DNA of 15,343 bases from an uncultured Eubacteriales bacterium (GTDB taxonomy: Bacteria > Bacillota > Clostridia > Lachnospirales > CAG-274), in contig CABVAP010000049.1 of NCBI GenBank assembly GCA_902496345.1, positions 1-15,343 of the forward strand, read 5' to 3'. The number at the start of each line of letters is the position of its first letter. Position 1 is the first letter of the stretch. The notes beneath the pieces were generated by a model. The model was not told the DNA's origin and did not search any database. It saw nothing but the letters and a program-made list of their open reading frames with translations. Shown one piece after another: positions 6,850-13,183 of this stretch. The position numbers and the translations under genes are program-made.

Positions 6850-7506
6850 ATGAAAAATAAACTTTCAGAAAAATATGAAAATTTAAAAGATGAGGAACTT
6901 ATCCAGATTATTAAATCCGGTGATGATTTGGCTCAAGACTATCTTATTGAAAAATACAAAAAACTTGTTATTATGAAAGCAAGGTCATATTTTATAATTG
7001 GTGCAGACAGAGAAGACATTATTCAAGAGGGTATGATTGGCCTTTACAAGGCTATTCAGAATTTTGACGGTAAATATGTTTTTTATTCGTTTGCTGAGTT
7101 ATGTATTAAAAGACAGATTATGACTGCTATAAAAACTGCCTCTAGGCAAAAACATTTACCACTTAACACCTCTTTATCTCTTAACAAAGTTGTTTCAGAA
7201 GAAGACAATACAGAAAAAACTTATATTGAGCTATTTTCGGACAAGTCATCAAATCCAGAGGACCTATTTATTGATAGGGAAGAAAAGAATTATATTGAAA
7301 AGAAAATTGCTGATGATTTAAGTAAAATGGAATATCAAGTTTTAGTTTTGTATCTTAAAGGCAAGAGTTACTTTGAAATTGCAAGCGTTATTGGAAAAGA
7401 TGAAAAGTCAATCGACAATGCTCTTCAACGTGTTAAAAAGAAAGTTGAAAAAATTGTTTACGAAAAGGAAAATTTTAGCTCTCAAAGCCCCAAAATCTCT
7501 GGTTAA
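6850..7506 (+). CDS. sigH: RNA polymerase sigma-H factor
   Basis: Sigma-70 family factor used in B. subtilis for the transition to stationary phase, competence and early sporulation. The 218 residues equal the usual SigH length. Region 2 is clear (ADREDIIQEGMIGLYKAIQNFD, then the SFAELCIKRQI helix for -10 recognition). Region 4 is the C-terminal helix-turn-helix EYQVLVLYLKGKSYFEIASVIG followed by SIDNALQRVKKK. The ATG at 6850 has AAGGAG (6837-6842) seven bases upstream; an in-frame ATG at 6844 is too close to it, and the frame open back to 6733 overlaps rae1. Unlike Bacillus, rpmG-secE-nusG do not follow. Sporulation ability cannot be concluded from this gene alone. The stem of a terminator begins inside its last codons. 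Confidence 0.93.
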   Translation: MKNKLSEKYENLKDEELIQIIKSGDDLAQDYLIEKYKKLVIMKARSYFIIGADREDIIQEGMIGLYKAIQNFDGKYVFYSFAELCIKRQIMTAIKTASRQKHLPLNTSLSLNKVVSEEDNTEKTYIELFSDKSSNPEDLFIDREEKNYIEKKIADDLSKMEYQVLVLYLKGKSYFEIASVIGKDEKSIDNALQRVKKKVEKIVYEKENFSSQSPKISG

Positions 7507-7538
7507 AAAAAATTTAAAAATATGGGGCTTTGCCTTTT
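7484..7538 (+). terminator. terminator at the end of the sigH operon
   Basis: AAAGCCCCA (7484-7492) pairs with TGGGGCTTT (7523-7531) over 9 bp, followed by GCC and TTTTT. The left arm lies inside the sigH coding sequence and the stop codon is in the 30-base AT-rich loop. Confidence 0.75.
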
Positions 7539-7566
7539 TGCAAATTAAACTACAAGTTCTTAAAAT
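7538..7566 (+). promoter_or_regulatory. candidate topB promoter
   Basis: TTGCAA (7538-7543), a 17-base gap and TAAAAT (7561-7566) lie just after the sigH terminator and about 30 bases before the topB start. The -35 partly overlaps the terminator T tract. Confidence 0.45.
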
Positions 7567-7595
7567 TTTTATGATAATGTAGAAAGGTGGTTTTT

Positions 7596-9734
7596 ATGAA
7601 AACTTTGGTTATCGCTGAGAAACCGTCTGTTGCAAGAGATATTGCAAGAGTTTTAAAGTGTGCTACTAAGGGAGATGGCTTTTTATATTCTGATGATTAT
7701 ATAGTTTCTTGGGCAGTCGGTCACCTTGTTACATTATATGACCCTGAGGATTATGACAAGGAACTTAAAAAGTGGCGAATTGAAACTTTGCCAATTGTCC
7801 CAACACACATAAAAACAAAAGCTATATCTAAAACAAAAGCTCAATTTAACGTCCTAAAAAAACTTATGAACGATGAAAACGTTTCTGAAATAGTTTGTGC
7901 TACCGATAGTGGACGTGAAGGGGAGCTTATTTTTAGGTACATCTATAATCTTGCTAAATGTAAAAAACATTTTAAAAGACTTTGGATTTCTAGTATGACA
8001 GATACGGCTATAAAAGACGGATTTAAAAATCTTAAAGACGGAGAAGAATACAACAATTTATATATATCTGCAAAATGTCGCTCTGAGGCAGATTGGCTCG
8101 TTGGTATAAATGCCTCAAGAGCGTTTACACTTAAATATAACGCACTACTTAGTATAGGCAGAGTTCAAACGCCGACACTCGCTATACTTGTCCAACGTCA
8201 AAAAGAAATTAATGAATTTGTCCCTAAAACTTATTGGGAAGTTAATGCTATTTTTGATGGATATAAGGCAATTTGGACTGACCTTAAAGAAAATGATACT
8301 AAAATTTTTGACCACGAAAAGGCTATTGCAATTATAGACTATGTAAAAGGAAAACAAGGAATTGTTACGTCTATCGAAAACAAGGAAAACAAACAGCTTC
8401 CACCCCTTTTATATGACCTTACAGAGCTACAAAGAGATTGTAACAAAAAATATTCTTTTTCAGCTAAGGAAACTTTAGGGATTGCACAAGACTTATATGA
8501 AAAAAGAAAGCTTATAACTTACCCTAGAACAGATAGCAGATATTTATCTGATGATATGATTCCTAAAGTAAAATCTACTATTCAGAAAATTCAAAACGTT
8601 GAACAATATACAAACTTTGCTAATTACATAACTGGTCTTGAAAAAATTCCTTTTAACAAAAGGATTATAGATAATTCTAAAATTACTGACCACCACGCAA
8701 TTATTCCAACTGATGTAAAAATAAACATTAATGGGCTTAGTGAGCCGGAATTTAAAGTTTATGACCTTATTGTAAGAAGATTTTTAGCTGTATTTTATCC
8801 GAACTACATTTATAATACAACAAAAATTATTACAACAGTTGATGAACATAATTTTGTTACAAAGGGAACTACAATAGTACAAAAAGGTTGGACAGAGCTT
8901 AATATTCAAGGGAAAAACGACAAAAAAGAAGATGACGTTTTACCTAATGTTAAAAAGGGCGATATTGTTACAAACGAGGATATTTCTGAAGTTGAAAAAC
9001 AAACACAGCCACCTAAAGCATACAATGAGGCTATGTTGCTTTCAGCTATGGAAAACGCAGGTCGATTTGTTGATGATGAATCGCTTAAAGAGCAACTTAA
9101 AGAGGGTGGATTAGGTACACCAGCGACAAGAGCTGCTATTATCGAAAGACTTATACAAGTTAGATATGTCCAAAGAAAAGGTAAAAGCCTTATACCAACT
9201 GACAAAGGTATGAAACTTATTGAGGTTGTTCCTCCTGAACTTAAATCACCTATAACAACTGGAAAATGGGAAAAAGGTTTATCTTCTATATCAAAAGGAA
9301 AAATGGAAGATACGAGGTTTATGGGTAGTATTATCCGATATGTAAACTATCTTGTTGAACAATCTAAAAACCCTATCAGAAACGTTATATTTGAAAATGA
9401 AAACAGAGGCAAAGGGCGAAAGGGAAAAGCTAACATAAAAACCCTCGGAAAATGTCCTAAATGTGGTAGTGGCGAAATACTTGAAAACAGCAAAAGTTTT
9501 TATTGTACAAATTGGAGGCAAGGCTGTAAGTTCTCTTTATGGAAGAATACTGTTGAGGTTTATGGGAAAACTATTACATCAGAGGATACTAAAAAAATTC
9601 TTAAAGACAGAAAACTTGAAAATGTCGATATAGCATTGCCACAAACACAGGAAAGTTGTATCTGTGATATTATTTTAAAAGATGATAACAGTGGTGCTTT
9701 GGAGATAATAAACTTAAAAAGAAAAAATATTTAA
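7596..9734 (+). CDS. topB: DNA topoisomerase III
   Basis: Type IA topoisomerase that passes single strands through a transient 5'-phosphotyrosine break and decatenates replication or recombination intermediates. The 712 residues are close to B. subtilis TopB. The N-terminal TOPRIM domain shows LVIAEKPSVARDIA and the acidic TDSGREGELIFR motif; SIGRVQTPTLA follows. The catalytic tyrosine is Y309 in ITYPRTDSRYLS, and GLGTPATRAAIIERL closes the core. A single four-Cys zinc ribbon (C620, C623, C637, C644) and a short C-terminal domain complete it. The ATG at 7596 has AAAGGTGG upstream; an in-frame GTG at 7587 is inside that site. Its neighbours are unrelated, and it appears to be a single-gene unit between two terminators. 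In accessory elements TopB homologues travel with conjugation genes, but none are seen here. Confidence 0.95.
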   Translation: MKTLVIAEKPSVARDIARVLKCATKGDGFLYSDDYIVSWAVGHLVTLYDPEDYDKELKKWRIETLPIVPTHIKTKAISKTKAQFNVLKKLMNDENVSEIVCATDSGREGELIFRYIYNLAKCKKHFKRLWISSMTDTAIKDGFKNLKDGEEYNNLYISAKCRSEADWLVGINASRAFTLKYNALLSIGRVQTPTLAILVQRQKEINEFVPKTYWEVNAIFDGYKAIWTDLKENDTKIFDHEKAIAIIDYVKGKQGIVTSIENKENKQLPPLLYDLTELQRDCNKKYSFSAKETLGIAQDLYEKRKLITYPRTDSRYLSDDMIPKVKSTIQKIQNVEQYTNFANYITGLEKIPFNKRIIDNSKITDHHAIIPTDVKININGLSEPEFKVYDLIVRRFLAVFYPNYIYNTTKIITTVDEHNFVTKGTTIVQKGWTELNIQGKNDKKEDDVLPNVKKGDIVTNEDISEVEKQTQPPKAYNEAMLLSAMENAGRFVDDESLKEQLKEGGLGTPATRAAIIERLIQVRYVQRKGKSLIPTDKGMKLIEVVPPELKSPITTGKWEKGLSSISKGKMEDTRFMGSIIRYVNYLVEQSKNPIRNVIFENENRGKGRKGKANIKTLGKCPKCGSGEILENSKSFYCTNWRQGCKFSLWKNTVEVYGKTITSEDTKKILKDRKLENVDIALPQTQESCICDIILKDDNSGALEIINLKRKNI

Positions 9735-9761
9735 GCTACTAAATATATAAAAACTATAAAG

Positions 9762-9860
9762 CCTTGTGTTTTGTCTGAACTTACTAGCTTGTCACAGCTT
9801 TTTCTGATTAAAAATATATACAAGTTAGAAAAGTTTTAGACATATACTCAAGGTTTTTTT
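9762..9860 (+). terminator. long hairpin terminator after topB
   Basis: An imperfect stem of about 90 bases: CCTTG (9762-9766) with CAAGG (9849-9853), TGTCTGAAC with GTTTTAGACA, and CTAGCTTGT with ACAAGTTAG, with a few T-T mismatches and a bulge. Seven T residues follow, then a G and more T. The stem is far longer than a normal terminator. It could be a terminator built from an old palindromic element. Confidence 0.65.
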
Positions 9861-9886
9861 GTTTTTTTCCAAAATGACAAATTGTG

Positions 9887-9916
9887 TTGACAATATTTAC
9901 TCTTTTTTAGTATAAT
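9887..9916 (+). promoter_or_regulatory. near-consensus sigma-A promoter of the permease gene
   Basis: TTGACA (9887-9892) and TATAAT (9911-9916) match consensus fully with an 18-base gap. Transcription would start near 9923, only about 28 bases before the start codon, which leaves no room for a purine riboswitch. Confidence 0.85.
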
Positions 9917-9950
9917 TAATTTATAAAATAAAATTGGTGGTGAATTTATA

Positions 9951-11279
9951 GTGGACTTTTTTAAATTAAAGCAAAATAACACTACAAAATGGACTGAAAT
10001 TAGTGCAGGTATCACAACTTTTATGACTATGGCCTACATACTCGCCGTAAACCCTGATGTACTTGCTACATCTGGTATGGACTATGGTGGGGTATTTACT
10101 GCTACTGTTCTTGCTGCTGTTGTTGGTACTTTGTGTATGGCACTTTTTGCAAACTATCCTTTTGCCCTTGCTCCTAGTATGGGTCTTAATGCTTATTTTG
10201 CTTACACCGTTGCCTATAAATATGGTTGGCAACTTGCTCTCTGTGCAGTTTTTGTTGAAGGTATTATATTTATTATACTTTCTGGATTTAACGTTCGAGA
10301 GGCTATTTTTAACGCAATACCTAAAAGCTTGAAACTTGCTGTTAGTGCTGGTATCGGTTTATTCATTGCATTTGTTGGACTTCAAAATGCCGGAGTTATT
10401 GTTGACTCTGCTACTCTTGTTACTATCGGTGATTTTCACCAAGTTGGTCCTTGTCTTGCAATATTAGGTTTTGTTATTATTGGACTTTTACAACATTATA
10501 AAATTAGAGGTTCTTTACTCTGGGGTATACTTATAACTTGGGGCCTCGGTATTGTTTGCGAACTTATCGGTTGGTACGTTCCGGACCCTGCTAACGGGGT
10601 TTACAGCCTTATACCAACTGCTATTTTGAGCTTACCTCCTTCTATAGCTGATGTAAACCTTATTACAGCTACTAAATCTGTTGATTTTGATGTTGTTACT
10701 ATATTTGACTTTGTCGCAGTTCTTTTCTCTTTCCTTTTTGTTGATATGTTCGACACAATTGGTACACTTATTGGTGTTTCTGAAAAGGCTGGTTTTGTAG
10801 ATGAAAATGGAAGATTGCCAAAGCTTAAACCTGCTTTACTCGCTGACGCTGTTGCTACAGTTGTTGGTGCTTTATTCGGTACATCAACAACAACTACTTT
10901 CGTTGAAAGTGCATCTGGTGTTGCTCAAGGTGGAAGAACTGGTCTTACTGCTGTTACAACTGCTGGTTTATTCTTCTTATCTCTTTTCTTTGCTCCTATA
11001 TTTAAAACTATCCCTTCTTTTGCGACAGCTCCTGCTCTCGTTATGGTTGGTTTATTTATGTTGGAGTCAGTCGTTAAAATCGACTTTACGGACTTTACTG
11101 AAGCTATTCCTGCTTTCTTAACTATCATTATGATGCCTTTCGCTTATAGCATTGCTGAAGGCCTTGTTTTTGGTATTTTAAGCTATGTTATATTAAAGTT
11201 ATTGACAGGAAAAAGAAAAGATGTTACTATTGTAATGTACATTGTTGCTGTGATATTTTTAATTAGATTATTTTTATAA
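9951..11279 (+). CDS. purine base permease, AzgA/PbuG-like
   Basis: Membrane importer of the AzgA-like branch of nucleobase transporters, probably for guanine, hypoxanthine or adenine by proton symport; the exact base cannot be read from the sequence. The 442 residues are nearly all hydrophobic, with 12-14 expected helices. Family motifs are visible: GITTFMTMAYILAVNP, LAPSMGLNAYFAYTV, GIGLFIAFVGLQNAG, DMFDTIGTLIGV and STTTTFVESASGVAQGGRTG. The start is GTG, ten bases after GGTGGTG. A full-consensus promoter drives it. No terminator follows the stop codon before the ZTP riboswitch, which begins three bases later, so its transcripts probably end at, or read through, the riboswitch terminator into purH. 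This joins purine salvage to de novo synthesis. Confidence 0.93.
   Translation: MDFFKLKQNNTTKWTEISAGITTFMTMAYILAVNPDVLATSGMDYGGVFTATVLAAVVGTLCMALFANYPFALAPSMGLNAYFAYTVAYKYGWQLALCAVFVEGIIFIILSGFNVREAIFNAIPKSLKLAVSAGIGLFIAFVGLQNAGVIVDSATLVTIGDFHQVGPCLAILGFVIIGLLQHYKIRGSLLWGILITWGLGIVCELIGWYVPDPANGVYSLIPTAILSLPPSIADVNLITATKSVDFDVVTIFDFVAVLFSFLFVDMFDTIGTLIGVSEKAGFVDENGRLPKLKPALLADAVATVVGALFGTSTTTTFVESASGVAQGGRTGLTAVTTAGLFFLSLFFAPIFKTIPSFATAPALVMVGLFMLESVVKIDFTDFTEAIPAFLTIIMMPFAYSIAEGLVFGILSYVILKLLTGKRKDVTIVMYIVAVIFLIRLFL
11202..11230 (+). promoter_or_regulatory. candidate internal promoter for the riboswitch-purH unit
   Basis: A perfect TTGACA (11202-11207) and TACTAT (11225-11230) are 17 bases apart inside the last codons of the permease gene, about 45 bases before the aptamer. 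It would allow purH transcription independent of the permease promoter. Confidence 0.4.
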
Positions 11280-11281
11280 CG

Positions 11282-11389
11282 GTTCTGCATAACTGACGGA
11301 TTAGTGGGTCACCACAAGGGAGTGCAGAATTTTGGGGTCGACCGTCTGGGCAGAATTTTTTCTTCTGTTCTTTGGTTGCCCCTTTTTTT
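11282..11389 (+). promoter_or_regulatory. ZTP (pfl) riboswitch controlling purH
   Basis: The aptamer shows the conserved parts of the pfl/ZTP class. P1 is TTCTGCA (11283-11289) with TGCAGAA (11323-11329). The small hairpin is GTGG-GTCA-CCAC (11304-11315), followed by the AAGGGAG segment. The 3' core is CCGTCTGGGCA (11342-11352). The J1/2 segment GACGG (11295-11299) pairs with CCGTC (11342-11346) as the expected pseudoknot; relative to the common GGCGG/CCGCC both strands have changed together, a compensatory pair. Z nucleotides (ZMP, ZTP) build up when 10-formyl-THF is short; ligand binding favours read-through. PurH consumes ZMP, so the genetic context fits exactly. Confidence 0.92.
11348..11389 (+). 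terminator. riboswitch-controlled intrinsic terminator
   Basis: GGGCA of the aptamer core (11348-11352) can pair with TGCCC (11377-11381), followed by seven T residues (11383-11389); an inner CAGAA/TTCTG helix can form as an alternative. Because GGGCA is needed by the ligand-bound aptamer, terminator and aptamer exclude each other. It probably also ends permease transcripts in the off state. Confidence 0.8.
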
Positions 11390-11539
11390 GTTTAATAAAT
11401 AACAAATTTATGGCAAATTAAAAAGAATTAATTCCTTGGGTTATTATAAAAATATTGACTATGGCAAGCTTTTTACAATGCACAAGGTTTTTATAATTTT
11501 AAGTTTATTATTTTCTATCTATGAAAGGAGTTTTTTCAA

Positions 11540-13096
11540 ATGAAAAGAGCTTTAATAAGTGTATCTGATAAAACAGGTATCGTTGATTTTGCAAAAAGAA
11601 TTAATGAATTAGGTATTGAAATTGTTTCTACAGGTGGTACATACAAAACTCTTGTTGACGCTGGTATTCCTGTTATCGGTATTTCTGACGTTACTGGTTT
11701 CCCTGAATGTCTTGACGGTAGAGTAAAAACTTTACACCCTAATATCCACGCTGGTCTTCTTGCTATGAGAAGCAACGAAGAACATATGAAACAGGTTAAA
11801 GAGCTTGGTGTTGACCTTATTGATATGGTTGTTGTAAACCTTTATCCTTTTAAACAAACTATCCTTAAAGAAAATGTTCAGCTTGAAGACGCTATCGAAA
11901 ACATTGACATCGGTGGTCCTACTATGCTTAGAGCTGCTGCTAAAAACTATCAAGATGTTTCTGTAATCATTGACCCTGCTGATTATGATAAAGTTATTGA
12001 TGAAATTAAAAATAACGGCAAAGTTTCAGTTGAAACAAACTTCTATCTTGCTGCAAAGGTATTTAACCACACAGCTCATTATGATACACTTATTGCTAAC
12101 TATCTTCGTGATAAAGCTGGAATTGAAAAATATCCTCAAACTCTTAGTATGACTTTTGAAAAAGTTCAAGATATGAGATATGGCGAAAATCCTCATCAAA
12201 AAGCTGCTTTCTATAAAGAAGTTGGCAACAACAGTGGTATGCTTACTGGTATCAAACAACTTCACGGTAAAGAACTTTCTTTCAACAACATTAATGATAC
12301 TCACGGTGCGTTAGAACTTTTAAAAGAATATGACGAACCAACTGTTGTTGCTTGTAAACATTCTAACCCTTGTGGTGTTGCTAGTGGCAAAAATATTTAT
12401 GACGCTTATGTTAAAGCTTACAACACAGACCCTGTTTCTATCTTTGGTGGTATCGTTGTTGCTAACAGAACTATCGAAAAAGACACAGCTGAAGAAATTA
12501 GCAAGATTTTCCTTGAAATTGTTCTTGCTCCTGATTTTACAGACGAGGCTCTTGAAGTTCTTACTAAAAAGAAAAATATTAGACTTCTTAAACTTGACAA
12601 CATTGAAAGAAAACAACCTGCAGATGCTTTTGATGTTAAAAAAGTTTCTGGTGGTATCCTCGTTCAAGATATAGACAATACTTTATTGAATGAAGATGAA
12701 CTTAAAGTTGTTACTGAACGTAAACCTACTGACAAAGAAATGGAAGATTTATTATTTACTTGGAAAATTGTTAAATATACTAAATCTAACGGTATTGCTA
12801 TCGGCAAAGATAAACAGTCTGTTGGTGTTGGCCCTGGACAGGTAAACCGTATCTGGGCTACTAAACAAGCTATTGAACACGGTGTTGAACAGCTTGGTGA
12901 AGATGTTGTTAAAGGTTCTGTTCTTGCATCTGACGCTTTCTTCCCATTTGATGATTGTGTTCAGGAGGCTGCAAAGGCTGGTATTACTGCTATTATTCAA
13001 CCTGGTGGCTCTGTTAGAGACCAAGAATCTATTGACGCTTGTAACAAATATGGAATTGCTATGGTATTTACAGGTATGCGTCACTTTAGACACTAA
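11540..13096 (+). CDS. purH: bifunctional AICAR transformylase / IMP cyclohydrolase
   Basis: Carries out the last two steps of de novo purine synthesis: formyl transfer from 10-formyl-THF to AICAR (ZMP), then ring closure to IMP. The 518 residues are full length. The N-terminal cyclohydrolase (MGS-like) domain shows LISVSDKTGIVDFA, GGTYKTL, GRVKTLHPNIHAGLL and NLYPF. The transformylase domain shows QLHGKELSFNN, K273-H274 in KHSNPCGVA as catalytic residues, IFGGIVV, SVGVGPGQVNR, SDAFFPFDD and the ending GMRHFRH. The ATG has AAAGGAG (11524-11530) nine bases upstream. No other pur gene is adjacent, so it is regulated alone by the ZTP riboswitch upstream. The 150 bases between riboswitch terminator and start are AT-rich; TTATAAAAA/TTTTTATAA there could form a further weak hairpin. 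Confidence 0.97.
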   Translation: MKRALISVSDKTGIVDFAKRINELGIEIVSTGGTYKTLVDAGIPVIGISDVTGFPECLDGRVKTLHPNIHAGLLAMRSNEEHMKQVKELGVDLIDMVVVNLYPFKQTILKENVQLEDAIENIDIGGPTMLRAAAKNYQDVSVIIDPADYDKVIDEIKNNGKVSVETNFYLAAKVFNHTAHYDTLIANYLRDKAGIEKYPQTLSMTFEKVQDMRYGENPHQKAAFYKEVGNNSGMLTGIKQLHGKELSFNNINDTHGALELLKEYDEPTVVACKHSNPCGVASGKNIYDAYVKAYNTDPVSIFGGIVVANRTIEKDTAEEISKIFLEIVLAPDFTDEALEVLTKKKNIRLLKLDNIERKQPADAFDVKKVSGGILVQDIDNTLLNEDELKVVTERKPTDKEMEDLLFTWKIVKYTKSNGIAIGKDKQSVGVGPGQVNRIWATKQAIEHGVEQLGEDVVKGSVLASDAFFPFDDCVQEAAKAGITAIIQPGGSVRDQESIDACNKYGIAMVFTGMRHFRH

Positions 13097-13116
13097 TTAT
13101 TAATATTAACATAATG

Positions 13117-13161
13117 AAAACACAACACAATGATTTTTGATTATTTTTGTGTTGTGTTTTT
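13117..13161 (+). terminator. strong intrinsic terminator of purH
   Basis: AAAACACAACACAA (13117-13130) and TTGTGTTGTGTTTT (13147-13160) form a perfect 14-bp stem with a 16-base loop, ending in five T. It lies only about 20 bases before the next start codon, so a lyase-specific promoter would have to lie within or upstream of it; the best I see is the weak TTTAGA (13085) to CATAAT (13110). Confidence 0.85.
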
Positions 13162-13183
13162 ATTTGGATTTGGAGGTTTTTTG

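Noticed and set aside
7596..9734. topB as a marker of an integrated conjugative element
   Set aside because: No relaxase, type IV secretion, integrase or partition gene is in the window, and the flanking genes are core.
9735..9950. Possible purine riboswitch before the permease
   Set aside because: No conserved purine aptamer core is present, and the promoter sits only about 30 bases before the start codon.
11455..11497. Second promoter for purH (TTGACT with TACAAT or TATAAT)
   Set aside because: Gaps of 13 and 31 bases are outside the working range; TATAAT at 11492 has no acceptable -35.
12320..12674. Open frames of about 115 codons on both strands inside purH
   Set aside because: They are shadows of the purH frame; the plus-strand one is a Leu/Lys run and neither has a ribosome site.
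13130..13183. Upstream start for the pectate lyase at 13130
   Set aside because: It falls in the purH terminator, has no ribosome site, and would bury the signal peptide behind 18 residues.
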